The notes beneath the pieces are model-generated. The model worked only from the letters and a program-made list of their open reading frames with translations, was not told the origin of the DNA and made no database searches. From JADFQT01 sp965216025 (GTDB taxonomy: Bacteria > Chloroflexota > Dehalococcoidia > Lucifugimonadales > UBA3495), in contig CBDCEX010000017.1 of assembly GCA_965216025.1 (NCBI GenBank), positions 1,074,571 to 1,138,570 on the forward strand: 64,000 nt of DNA, read 5' to 3'. Positions within the stretch are counted from its first letter, which is position 1. Each line of letters begins with the position of its first letter. Shown piece by piece: positions 1 to 9,700 of this stretch. Position numbers and translations under genes: made by a program.

Positions 1-237
1 GAAGCTTCCGCCAACACTGGTTTCAGTTTCTCCGCGTCCTCTCTGAATAAATGGAGAAACACCTCAAGTGGTGCATCGCCACTTCCAGCGATTTCGTTCA
101 GGACTTCCACCGAACCCTCCGCTGGATACAGCTCCGTCAGCGAGGGGACTCCGCCAGGCGTGACTTACCGTAAGCCGCATTGGCGACCATTGAGGAATAT
201 CCACCGAAGTTCGACTAGTACAGGTTGGCGTAAATAA
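1..237 (-). pseudogene. Tail of a second NACHT/HEAT-type protein, truncated at the window edge
   Basis: On the minus strand, positions 163 to 1 form an open frame of 54 codons that runs off the window (it contains PSLTELYPAEGSVEVL). Just upstream, positions 170-223 match the gene at 945-3080 almost exactly, around its residues VELRWIF and MVANAA, but with about 20 bases missing between those blocks, which breaks the frame. I read this as the 3' end of a paralogue of the neighbouring NACHT/HEAT gene, decayed and separated from it by an IS630 remnant. The family assignment rests only on the shared block of about 55 bases; the edge frame itself is not recognised. Confidence 0.4.
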
Positions 238-246
238 CCCGGCAGT

Positions 247-905
247 TCATGCGACCAGCACCTTGCCTTGGTAAGTCCATTTGAAGGGCTTTGCCATGGT
301 CCGGTTGTAATAGTCATGCCCGCACCTTCTGTTTCAGATCGGTGCCATCTGAATGACCCTCGCTGTAGCAGTTTTCGCACCAGAATGCTCAGCCAGATTT
401 CCACTTGGTTCATCCATGACGTGTGCTTGGGGGTGTAGTGGAGTGGCTGGGATCGGGAAATGCGGCCCGGGACTTCGGTTCGCCAATGTGCCCCATACCC
501 AACTCCAGGTCCAGCCCAGACTCTCGCTACCCAGCGCACTAGAGATCAGAACGGTGCGTGTAGGTTGTCCACCACAAAATGCCAGCTGGGCCGCCCTATC
601 GCTAGGATCACGCCTCCACGCTGCAGAAAGTCCGCTTCGGTACGTCTGGGCCCCCCATAGGGCTCAACAATCTGACCCGTCACCACATCCCGACTGATGA
701 TGAAGGAGCGTGTACCATGCCGGATGTACTCAAACTCCCGCCGTTCCACCTTCCCCGGCGAAGGGCGGATGTTTGCGCTCCAGGGCCTGTACTCCGGTCA
801 ATGGACCAAGGCGGGAGCTTCTCGGTACAGATCGCAGATGTCAGTGACTTTGGAGTCATAGTGCTCGTCCCCGGAGGGTGTCAACCAATAGCGCGGCGAT
901 CAGGT
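247..905 (-). pseudogene. IS630-family transposase remnant
   Basis: The minus strand still encodes recognisable IS630-type DDE transposase blocks: DEHYDSKVTDICDLY, then FEYIRHGTRSFIISRDV, RRTEADFLQ, LHYTPKHTSWMNQVE and the end AKPFKWTYQGKVLVA. The HYTPKHTSWMNQVEIW block is the hallmark around the catalytic Glu. The blocks sit in different frames, with a stop in the middle and a shift near position 310, and an internal part is missing, so the element is dead. It lies between two pieces of related NACHT/HEAT genes, which suggests it entered or recombined within a STAND gene cluster. No terminal repeats were identified. Confidence 0.75.
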
Positions 906-944
906 CCTTTCTAGAACGCCTGGCCCATGACGGGGGGAAACGTT

Positions 945-3080
945 CTACGATGCCTTTTTCGATGATCTCATCAGCAATTCCCGGCTGGACTCCGCCATAG
1001 GACGGAGTATATCCAAAAGCCGCGGGATCACGTCCTCAGGACCGTATAAAACGCTGTATTTGGCAGCCGCATTGGCGACCATTGACGCTCTCCCGGGCTC
1101 GTCCATGAATATCCACCGAAGTTCGACTAGAGCGTCTGCGTCGCCACCGAAGTGTTCCGCCAAGGCGGCGGCAGCCCAGTGGGGAACGGAGGAGTTCGCG
1201 AGGCCCTTAAGCAAGGTATCCCTCATGACGGGGCCCTGATCGACAGCCGCGAGGCTCAACAGAGCCGGACCCCTACCCATGGTATCGGTGCCGCTGAGGA
1301 AGTGTTCGATTGACTCGGCGACGCGACCGTTGTGGGGGGAGCTCTTATGATAGGCTCTCGCCAGCCGGTTGCCGTCGCCGGTCGCGATCTGCAGTTTAAG
1401 AACGGTTTGTCCGTCGCCACGGATCTGGTCGCATACCCAGTCAGCCACGCCTTCGTCATCGGGGAAAGCCCTGAGCATCACAGTTCGTGTGACCTCAGAG
1501 TCCAAATAAGGGACTGCATCGGACGAGTGTAGTGCCAACAAGTCGGCCAGCACAGACCGGTCATCTCGCACGACGGCCGAAATCGCGGCGACGAGCATCC
1601 CGTAATGAACCTCCGGCATTCCCAGGGTCCAGAGGTGTTCGATGAGCCATCCTCTTTCGGCATCGGTCAACACCTGAGCATCGGGACGGGAAATGTTGGT
1701 GATGTGCGGAAAAGCATCAGCCAAGACGTTGAGCGCATCGCTTATGGCCACGAGGCGGACTTGCTCGTCTGGATGAGACCGAGCCTCCTCAAGTATGGCG
1801 GTTACCGATGGATCGTCACGCCACCCAAGGGCCAAAGTTGCGAGTGCTGCAGCTTGCGCGAGACCGGAAGGTGGGTCGGCGAGAATATCCATCAGTGCCG
1901 CCTGAAGATCGCTGCTTTCCTCATCGGACCCGAGGGTGGAGCGCCTGACAGCGATGGTGCTGGCGATGTCGAAGGCAGTATATTTGTCCGCATTTCGAAG
2001 GGCGAAGACCAACAGGTGGCAAACCGTCTCCGATAAGCCGGTGTCGGGTGGTATCTGAGCGATGTACGCGACCAGCTCTGTTGACGGCTTGCGGACCAAC
2101 AGCATCCAACGTTCCAAGCAGTCGCGAACGATGGTTCCGGTCAAGGATCCGGTCACACCGGTCAGAACGGCGTCCAGCAGGCGGGCGCGATGCGGGCCGT
2201 ACGCATGGGTCTCAATGATGTTAGTAATCTCCGCCGCATTCGCCTGCACTGCGTCCGCGGGGAGTCCGTCCGAACCGAACGTAATATCCGCCAGAAATTC
2301 ACGCGCGCACAGTCCTGCCGGAGTCTCGTCGATACGGCCCTGGATGGTTGTCAGCAAGCCACTCAGTTCAGAAGGGCGGGAAATGATCCGAAAGGTGATG
2401 AGCAGCACCTCCTTCCAGCCTGGGTTCCCCACGTATTCGCCAATCAACTCCTGGACTTCCGCGAATTCGAGCCGGTTGGCGACATATTCTGCAGCAAGTT
2501 GCTCTTGCATTACCCTGTGGATGAAGGCCAGTTGTTTCGGGCCCACGCGCACCAGGAGCCCCAGCTCGCCTTCGGCTACGTCCAGCAGCTGGTTGGCGGT
2601 CGTGACTGCGTTTTCTCGACTCATCGACAGATGCGCGGGGTCCTCTAGCGCATCGACGAAGTCCTCCCGCAGAGGTTCTTCCTCCAGGCTCGAAACGTTC
2701 CCACGCAATTGGTTCACGAAGGACACTCTGCGTAGAACCGCCCGCAGCTCGTGATCCGGTAATCCTTGACGCACTGTGGTTATGTCGGCTGCGGTGCGTC
2801 TCCTGAAGGGCAGATCCGCCACCAAGAGTTGCACCGCGCGGTCGTAAACATCGAAGCGTTGGACCGGCAATGACGAGGAACTGGACAGGCGTAGCATAAC
2901 CAGCAGGATCAGGAAGAGTGGCGTGCCGCTGAATCCCCTCAATTCAGGAACGAGATGCACCTGCGCTAGAAACTCATAAACCGACGTGCCAACGATCTCG
3001 GCCGAGATCGTTGGCACGTCGGTTTTGGTCACGGCCCGAAAATAGTGGGTCACGAGAGATCTCTGCTGGTCGTAGGTCAA
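945..3080 (-). CDS. NACHT-type STAND NTPase, C-terminal half (HEAT-like repeats), split by frameshift
   Basis: This frame starts at a TTG directly after the stop of the upstream frame, but its first residues (APLTYDQQ) continue the NACHT module encoded at 3086-4552. The two frames are one gene of about 1200 codons broken by an indel between 3086 and 3110. The roughly 710 residues are helix-rich and contain alternating hydrophobic helices with D-rich turns typical of HEAT/ARM-like solenoids (for example DDPSVTAILEEARSH and LVAISDALN). In STAND proteins this part usually senses the ligand. The stop lies about 40 bases from the IS630 remnant, so the natural C-terminus may be altered. Function as an antiviral sensor is inferred from architecture. 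Confidence 0.75.
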   Translation of the reverse strand: MTYDQQRSLVTHYFRAVTKTDVPTISAEIVGTSVYEFLAQVHLVPELRGFSGTPLFLILLVMLRLSSSSSLPVQRFDVYDRAVQLLVADLPFRRRTAADITTVRQGLPDHELRAVLRRVSFVNQLRGNVSSLEEEPLREDFVDALEDPAHLSMSRENAVTTANQLLDVAEGELGLLVRVGPKQLAFIHRVMQEQLAAEYVANRLEFAEVQELIGEYVGNPGWKEVLLITFRIISRPSELSGLLTTIQGRIDETPAGLCAREFLADITFGSDGLPADAVQANAAEITNIIETHAYGPHRARLLDAVLTGVTGSLTGTIVRDCLERWMLLVRKPSTELVAYIAQIPPDTGLSETVCHLLVFALRNADKYTAFDIASTIAVRRSTLGSDEESSDLQAALMDILADPPSGLAQAAALATLALGWRDDPSVTAILEEARSHPDEQVRLVAISDALNVLADAFPHITNISRPDAQVLTDAERGWLIEHLWTLGMPEVHYGMLVAAISAVVRDDRSVLADLLALHSSDAVPYLDSEVTRTVMLRAFPDDEGVADWVCDQIRGDGQTVLKLQIATGDGNRLARAYHKSSPHNGRVAESIEHFLSGTDTMGRGPALLSLAAVDQGPVMRDTLLKGLANSSVPHWAAAALAEHFGGDADALVELRWIFMDEPGRASMVANAAAKYSVLYGPEDVIPRLLDILRPMAESSRELLMRSSKKAS

Positions 3081-3085
3081 TGGCG

Positions 3086-4552
3086 CTATCCGGCATCCAA
3101 AGTAAGCTTGGTGAGGCCGTAAGGACGGGTTGAGGCTACAACGGGAGTACCGCGGATGGCTGCGAATCTTTCCACGGCCCTAGCCGCATAGTGGCCTGCA
3201 TCGTCCGCGGTCCATTCGTCTAGTCCGTCGACCACCAGCAGCAGACGGCGGTCTTCAAGGGCTTTTTCTACCAACGGCCAGATTTGGACAGATTCATTCT
3301 GTTCGAGCCAGGCCTTGAGAGCCAGACCGACCGAGGCGGCCTCCCCGGTATGGCCGACAACCCTCTGTGCGAAAAAATGGAATGGGAGCCAGACCGGCAA
3401 GCATTCGCCCCATTGCTCCGCTACAGCTTTCCATCGAGGCTCATCCCTGAGTAAATCAAGGACCAAGTACCTCAGCAGCGCACTCTTCCCTGCGCCCGGG
3501 TCACCGATGATGACCTGTAACCGTTCCGTTCCTATCCAATGGTCCGCTGGCCGGCGTTCCACTGCCACGGCAGGTTGGGCGACGAGGGCTTTGTCGAACG
3601 TGCTCGGTACTGACCAACTGTGCTCATCCGGGAGCCAGGCGTTCCATTCTTCAGCCATTCCAACATGGCCGGGAGTGGCGGGCGTTCGGCCTGCTACTTC
3701 GCTTTCGACAGCTACGCTATACGGATAAGACGCAGTTTGACGTGCTGCCGAAACCAGGTCGGGTGTCACAAAACGTTCCAACAGCTCGACCCGGCGAACT
3801 TCGTTCAACCCGATCCCGGCGTAACCTGGATCGGCTAAGCCAAAGGTGGAGGCGTAAATGCCTGCGAGTTCTTGGCGGAGGTCCGACATCTCTGGGGCGT
3901 CAAGGCGGTTACCCATTTGGTTTGCCGCCGCTTTGCCGCAGAACGCCGTTACCCACGGCCTTCCAAAGAAATCGTGGACCAATTCAGGATACGCTTTTAG
4001 CTTTTCCGAAATTCTTTCCTGGTCCCACACCTCAAAAGCGACCGACTGTTGGTCAAGATGTTTTGCGAGCTCCTCAATTTTGTCGAGGACCTGGGTGGAC
4101 CTGGCCGAAGAGCTGGTTGCATAGATGAACTTCTGCGAGTCATTAGCCCAGTCCCCCTTCGAAAAATCGTCTACGCCATTCCCCAAGCTTGCCGGGCCCA
4201 AATTGCTTATCCTGCGCGATTGAAGGGTTACATATCGTCGAACGTCTGGAGAGACACTGAAGTCGACAGGGACAACCGCGTACATGTCGATGCCGTGTTG
4301 GGCTTGTCCTGGGACTCCGTATAGGGCTGCGCGAACCGGGCCTACCTCGGCCCGGAGGAGCCTGAAGCAAAGACGTTCGAAATCATCCCAGGCAAGTGCG
4401 GACAAAGGAAGCAACTGGTTGTGCGTTTGCACGGGCGGAGGGAGGCCGCGACCTGTCGCTGGAGTGAACAACCACGACGGCGTTCCCGAGGTCGTGTGGG
4501 AAGTGGTGGAGCTTGCCGGGGGTGTTTGGGATTGCTGTTCCGATTCGGTCAT
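3086..4552 (-). CDS. Nuclease-NACHT STAND NTPase, N-terminal half
   Basis: An ATG at 4552 is preferred over the GTG at 4567; no strong Shine-Dalgarno is visible for either. Residues about 50-120 resemble a PD-(D/E)XK nuclease fold: FERLCFRLL, then QHGIDMYAV with a candidate metal-binding Asp near 89, then YVTLQSRR where family members have QxK; the Lys is Arg here. The NACHT NTPase follows, with Walker A GDPGAGKS (about 350-357) and Walker B LLLVVDGLDEW (about 437-447). The frame ends at a TAG just after the STRPYGLTKL sensor-like region, where the protein should run on into the HEAT part at 945-3080. Nuclease-NACHT-repeat proteins of this kind are known or predicted antiphage sensors. Confidence 0.8.
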   Translation of the reverse strand: MTESEQQSQTPPASSTTSHTTSGTPSWLFTPATGRGLPPPVQTHNQLLPLSALAWDDFERLCFRLLRAEVGPVRAALYGVPGQAQHGIDMYAVVPVDFSVSPDVRRYVTLQSRRISNLGPASLGNGVDDFSKGDWANDSQKFIYATSSSARSTQVLDKIEELAKHLDQQSVAFEVWDQERISEKLKAYPELVHDFFGRPWVTAFCGKAAANQMGNRLDAPEMSDLRQELAGIYASTFGLADPGYAGIGLNEVRRVELLERFVTPDLVSAARQTASYPYSVAVESEVAGRTPATPGHVGMAEEWNAWLPDEHSWSVPSTFDKALVAQPAVAVERRPADHWIGTERLQVIIGDPGAGKSALLRYLVLDLLRDEPRWKAVAEQWGECLPVWLPFHFFAQRVVGHTGEAASVGLALKAWLEQNESVQIWPLVEKALEDRRLLLVVDGLDEWTADDAGHYAARAVERFAAIRGTPVVASTRPYGLTKLTLDAG

Positions 4553-4684
4553 ATGTAGGACTCGCACGTTTTTGGGAAAGGCTCGTTTTCAATTGTACAG
4601 GGTTGATCGACACGACCAAACAATCCCCTGACAGGCTCCATCAACGTTTTCGATAGCCGCAATCTGGTAGCCACCAGTTTTAGA

Positions 4685-5440
4685 CCCGCATCGCCCAAGT
4701 ATTGGAGGAGCAGTACGGGGCAGACCGAGAGGCGCATGCCGCTGAGCTGGCCTTCCATTATAGCGAGGCAGCGACGGTTACCGGAGCCGATAAACTGGTG
4801 CACTATTCGGTGCTGGCGGGTGAGCGAGCCCTGGCCGGTTACGCCTGGGATGAAGCGTTGGGACATTTTGAGAGAGGGCTAAACGCCAAAGACGTGGCTC
4901 TTTCCAGTTCCGAGCCGGCTGAGGATGCCGAAACGGCTGCGCTTTTGTTGGGTCTGGGCCGAAGCCAGCCAGCCAGCAGTGATGCAAAGGGTTCAAATTC
5001 CGGAGGCGATGACCAATCTGAGGCGCGCCTTTGAATTCTATGCCTCGGCTGGTGACGTAGACCGGGTAATGGCGGTCGTGGAGACGCAGTATGTTCCATT
5101 GCCCGGCCACAGCACCGGCATGGCTGAGCTTATCGGCCGGGCCCTGGAACTGATACCTCCAGACTCGGAACGGACGGGCCGCCTCCTTTGCCTATACGGC
5201 AAGGCCCTGGGATGGGAGGAGGGCGACTTCCCAGGGGCCATCGCTGCCTTAGACCGCGCCCTTTCTCTCGCTCGGCGGGATAATGACGCAGTGTTGGAGA
5301 TGCAGACTCTTGCCGAATCCTGCATTGTGAATTTCACCTATCTCCATTGGCAGGACGCATTGGACAGCGGCCTCAGGGCCATAGAGCTATCTTCAATGGG
5401 AATCCCCCTGCTGACCACCACCATCAATCCGGATTTCAGG
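4685..5440 (+). pseudogene. TPR-like region of a large LuxR/cyclase-type regulator, truncated and frameshifted
   Basis: Residues such as AAELAFHYSEAA, KLVHYSVLAGERALAGYAW and EALGHFERGL are typical of the tetratricopeptide-like part of large ATP-binding LuxR or adenylate-cyclase regulators common in Chloroflexota. The N-terminal ATPase and any output domain are absent. The frame breaks near 4970, where AGCC is repeated three times in tandem (4963-4974); removing one unit joins GRSQPA to VMQRVQIPEA in frame. Similarity fades after about 5400. Neither end is natural, so this is a relic. Confidence 0.7.
4963..4977. repeat. AGCC tetranucleotide tandem repeat causing a frameshift
   Basis: Three consecutive AGCC units followed by AGC. 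Deleting one unit restores an uninterrupted frame through the surrounding TPR-like coding sequence, so a 4-bp expansion is the likely inactivating lesion. Confidence 0.8.
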
Positions 5441-5495
5441 AGTCTAGGTTGGTGGACCGCATTGGTCGGTTCCAGTTCAGTCAGATTGGCAGATT

Positions 5496-5813
5496 TCAGC
5501 GTGGACCACTCGGACGGTTGTGGAGGCATTTTGATTTTCCGACCGGATTTCCGTTCCGCAAAACGTACGCTCCTTGGAATTGGAGCCAACCGTATGGCTG
5601 CCCGAATGTCCCCATAGACTGCTTTTCTCCGGTGACGGCCCAGCACATTTCCAAGTCGTGCTCAGAGAGATACCTCTCGAGTAAATCCAAACGCAATAGA
5701 AGTGCGTTGGGACCCAGATGGTGGGCGGATGGGTCAAATGCTGCCATTTTCGAACTAGCGTCGACATAGTCGGCGCCAACTCCTGTCCAGGTTAATCGGC
5801 AGCCTCGAACTAC
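5496..5813 (-). CDS. C-terminal 105 codons of the Avs-like STAND protein, cut off by IS5
   Basis: This frame begins exactly at the left target duplication of the IS5 element and is the in-frame continuation of the gene at 6737-11104. Removing the IS and one copy of the TAA duplication gives ...LPSHL-VVRGCRLTWTG... without a stop. It then encodes MAAFDPSAHHLGPNALLL, LLERYLSEHDLEMCW and GQPYGWLQFQGAYV before stopping at 5496. With it, the intact gene would be 1561 codons. On its own it has no start and is probably not translated. I do not recognise a catalytic motif; it is presumably the end of the sensor region. Confidence 0.8.
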   Translation of the reverse strand, partial: VVRGCRLTWTGVGADYVDASSKMAAFDPSAHHLGPNALLLRLDLLERYLSEHDLEMCWAVTGEKQSMGTFGQPYGWLQFQGAYVLRNGNPVGKSKCLHNRPSGPR

Positions 5814-5887
5814 TAAGTAACTATCTCAAAACCTTGAATTGAATTTGCTTATATTATACTTCCACCAAAAGTGTGGAGGTGAAAGCA

Positions 5888-6732
5888 GTGAAACCAATGA
5901 GGCAAGTTGAACCGCTGGAGACTATTTGGGAGATTCCGGACGATTTGTGGGAGAAAGTTGAGCCAGTGATCCTGGAGGGAATCCCTCCCAAAACCACCGG
6001 TCGCAAGCGGGTCAACCCAAGGCCAATCCTTAACGGAATTATCTTTCGCTTACGTAGTGGTTGCCAATGGAACCATCTGCCCAAGACTTTTGGTGACGAT
6101 AGTACTATCCATCGTACTTTTCAGCTATGGGTAGAATCGGGAGTGTTGAACCAAGTGTGGTCGGTCATGGTAGAGGAATGTGAAGAGCTGGGAGGTGTGG
6201 ACTGGGAATGGCAAGCAGCGGATTGCGCCCTGGGTAAAGCTCGCCTGGGGGGGACGCAATTGGCCCCAATCCCACGGACCGGGGCAAGGCGGGCAGCAAG
6301 CGAAGCCTGTTGGTAGAGGGGGATGGAGGGCCTCTGAGTCTAGTGGTAGCTGGAGCCAATGTCCACGACACCAAGCTGCTGGAAGCCACCCTGGCAGCCA
6401 TTGTGGTGGAGCGGCCTCAGCCCACTGACCAGGCACCCCAGCACCTATGTCTGGACAAAGGGTATGACAATCCCACCGGCCACCAAGCTGCCGCTGCCCA
6501 CGGGTATCAGGCCCACATACGACGTATTGGTGAGGAGAAGCTGGATAGCTTCGGCGAGAAGACCCATCCGGCCCGACGTTGGGTGGTGGAACGAACCCTG
6601 TCGTGGCTGTCCAAGTGCAGAGGATTACTTGTCCGTTACGACAAAAAGGCATCCAATTTCCTGGGTCTTTTGCAACTGGCCTGCGGGCTACTGTGGTACC
6701 GGCGAGTTTGGCGCCTTACTGTTTTGAGATAG
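5888..6732 (+). CDS. IS5-family transposase, two frames joined by -1 frameshift
   Basis: A DDE transposase. The GTG at 5888 follows a good Shine-Dalgarno (GGAGGTG). The first frame has the N-terminal IS5 domain (WEIPDDLWEKVEPVI, RPILNGIIFRLRSGCQWNHL) and ends at 6316. The second, ending at 6732, carries LSLVVAGANVHDTKLLEATL, LCLDKGYDN and the catalytic Glu region RRWVVERTLSWLSKCRGLLV. The frames overlap at a run of seven G (6247-6253). Slipping back one base there gives LGGDAIGPNPTDRGKAG, the normal IS5 sequence, so programmed -1 frameshifting is likely, as in other IS427-group elements. The stop overlaps the right terminal repeat. Confidence 0.88.
6247..6253 (+). promoter_or_regulatory. G7 slippery run, probable programmed -1 frameshift site of the IS5 transposase
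   Basis: Seven consecutive G lie inside the overlap of the two transposase frames. A one-base backward slip on this run is exactly what is needed to join them. A 1-bp mutation in a homopolymer is the alternative. Confidence 0.6.
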
Positions 6733-9700
6733 TTACTAAATGGCTTGGCAAGTACAACGTAGAGATCGCATCTTCATCAGCCGAACAATCGTACTCGCCT
6801 CCCGAAGTTGAACAATGCGCGGCAAGGCCGTAAGCCATAGTCGAATCTGACCCCGGTGGATGACACCATTCGTGCTCATTTAATCTTCCTGAATTTATCA
6901 ATTGATCAAAAGCAGGACCCCAAGCGTATTCGCCCAAGAACGCGCTATCACCGCCGCCGAGGTCGGGAATTGATAGTGGCCAATGCTCGTATGAATATTC
7001 TCCGGTAAGTACCCACTCCATGAAATCACCCGCTTTACCTTGGGGCACCAAGAAGGAGATGGATCGGGTCCAAATCTCTTTGCGCTCGACATCGTACTCT
7101 CGAATATCGGGGGGAGTGGGCTCACTACGCACCTGAAAACAGTAGGCATTTACCCATTGGGTGTCGGGGTCGTTTGGATCAGTAATCAACAACCCACTAT
7201 CCAATGCAGGCACATCTGAGGCGTTGGCAGTCCAAGTGGATATGGGCAACTCTACCTGCCAATTGTCGTACTCCAATGGCGCCCACCAAGTGGGTCGGCG
7301 CGAATCTGAGGTCTCACCTCCACTAAGGCGGGAATTCACGATCGTGGATGGATCTATATCCCGACAGCCCACCTGCCAGGGTCCCTGATAGCCATGTACA
7401 TTTCCCCACTGTTCGTGGTATTGGCAGTTATCGGCCATGAACGCCGATATCTCATGGTATGCAATCCACTGGTATTTCTTTCCCATCCTCTCTAGTTTGC
7501 GCGTGCCGCGAAGGTCGCTTCCGGCAAAGCGTAGGGAACTATCAAAAGCCCCAAAGCGTCGCGCGGTCCATCCCAATGAAACTACTCTCTGGAGGATATA
7601 TCGCTGTATAGCTTGTATATCAAAACCTGGACGGATTTCGTGCCGTGAAGCCCATTCATCCCAGTGCTCCTCGGACAGGGCGGCCACGAACCGGCAGTAC
7701 GCATCATCAACTTCGCTGGAATCCGCTCGATGGATCGACAAACGCTTGGAGAGTTGAAAATAAGAATCTAGAGGCGGCTCCGATGTGTCGCCGTCTTGCT
7801 GAACGGGGTCTTCATGATCATCTTCGGCTGGGAGGAAATCAAACTGTGGGGGTGGGACTGATTGGCAGGCTTCGAGGTACTCTTCCCACGCATTTCGTTC
7901 GATACCATTGAATCGCGGGATGAGTAGTTGCTCCCACTCATCGGCAGATCGCCATTGTTCCTGCTCGATCCCAATGGACAACCAATGGCGGGAAGTGTCC
8001 GTGGAATTGGTGCCCAAGATGTACCTTGCGAAGTCCCAATGTTGGACGGAGAATGGCATTGCATGCCAAGCGGATCGGCCGGCATCGCCACCAGCCGACT
8101 GTTCCATCTTGAGTATCAAATCTTGGGTTAATTGCTCATCGGGGATCTCCGGGAATGTGCTTTGGTAAGGAGGGCAGACCAGATCCAGGTCGAGGTCTCT
8201 AGCGGCACCAATATAGACTGCACGCTCCACCACTCCCCGGGCATAGTCTCTCAACAGCAAATGCGCCGGTGGAGTTCCACCAGCAAACACATGACTGTAA
8301 ACCGATTGGGCTACGCGGCCCACTCCGTTCGCGTCGTTGCTACGCATGGAGACACCGTAGGCGACGGCATAGATGCGTTCGACGACATACGGGTCGTCGA
8401 CGTCCGCAAATCGGTTTACGAGTAGGTCTAATTCTGCCAGCCGGCCGGTCAAAAGGGCGACCAATCCCTTGGTTGCCCGGTCGCGCAAAAAACGGTTGGG
8501 AGTGGATAGCATCCAACCCAAGGTTGTAGCGGATAGGTCAACCACCTCCTCATCCACTGTGTCGCCGGGAGAAATATTGGACGCCCATTCGACCAGTCGG
8601 TCCACTGGCCCTTTGTCACCCCAAGTACGGTGGAGATACGTACTCCACCAAGTGTCCCTGTCAGGCATGTTGTCTTGGCGCAGTCTGCGGTCCAAAAATT
8701 CCGCATTGAAGGGATGCCCCGGGATAGTTGAGACTGTTGTGAGGGTATCCTTGGGATCGGAATGCATGCGCCTGTTGGCGATCAACTCGTTTAGCACGAC
8801 GCGAGTTTCTTCGGAAAAGGCGGCCAGTTCGCGCCAGACCAAACTTTCCAGAAAGGCTCCTCCGATCCTCCATTGATACTGGAATTGCGGAGTTATTCGG
8901 ACCAGCTCACGGCCGATACGCTCAGGGGCTTGGATACATAGTGCCTCGATAACGCCTTGGGGAACGAATCGACGTCCCTCGGCAATGTTGACTAAGGAGT
9001 TGCTCCGGTCGATCCATCCCGTCGCTTTGTGCCCGAACAGATGCGGGAGCCCTCTGGCGCGGTCCCTCCACCACCGAGGCAAGCTTTCGAACATCCTCGA
9101 CACCCTGTTCTTGTCTAGATGCTGTTGCATGATCACTTCGGCAACGATGTGATCGGCGAAGCGTTCAAAGGCAATGGTTACGATTTCGCGTGAGTCCCCG
9201 TTGCGAGTCTCGCGCATATCCTCCAGCAGTATTCCTTCATCCACCATTCCGCGATACAGCGAACGGCTGAAATTCCTGCCGGGTAGGACACCGTTAACTA
9301 CCCGCGCTGCGTCTTCTCTGATTAGCCAATGGTCGCCGGTTTCGAGGAACCTCTCGGCTAGCCTTCGCAGCGCAAGGCTAACCAAGTTATTTTTAGGATC
9401 GTAGTCGAGCCGACCAGCCAGCTGCTCATTTGTGACGTCAATGAACGAATCCAATACGGCGGTTATGCCCTGACGCCCCCTCGGCAGGCGGGTTTGTCCG
9501 GTCGACTGTAGTACATGGCATATCGTCTTCAGGTACAAGGGATTCGCAAATTCAGGATACAAAATCGGCGTTGAATGGAATTCAATGCCGTGATGTTCGA
9601 AAAATATGCGAGTAGCTTCGTACTCATGACCTCTGAAACCAAAATGAGTGACAGACGTAGCACGCCTCCCTATGTGCTCGGGGATTATCGCCCCTTCGTA

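Larger units (their letters stand above)
5817..6736 (+). mobile_element. IS5-family insertion sequence (IS427-like), complete
   Basis: A 920-bp element with inverted ends: GTAACTATCTCAAAAC at 5817 and its complement ending at 6736. It is flanked by a perfect 3-bp duplication TAA (5814-5816 and 6737-6739), matching the TNA target preference of the IS427 group. It carries one transposase gene in two overlapping frames. It interrupts the Avs-like gene on the opposite strand. The intact ends and duplication point to a recent insertion. Confidence 0.9.

Noticed and set aside
2062..2754. Plus-strand open frame of 230 codons over the HEAT-repeat gene.
   Set aside because: Ser/Arg-rich, no domain, opposite a gene with clear family features.
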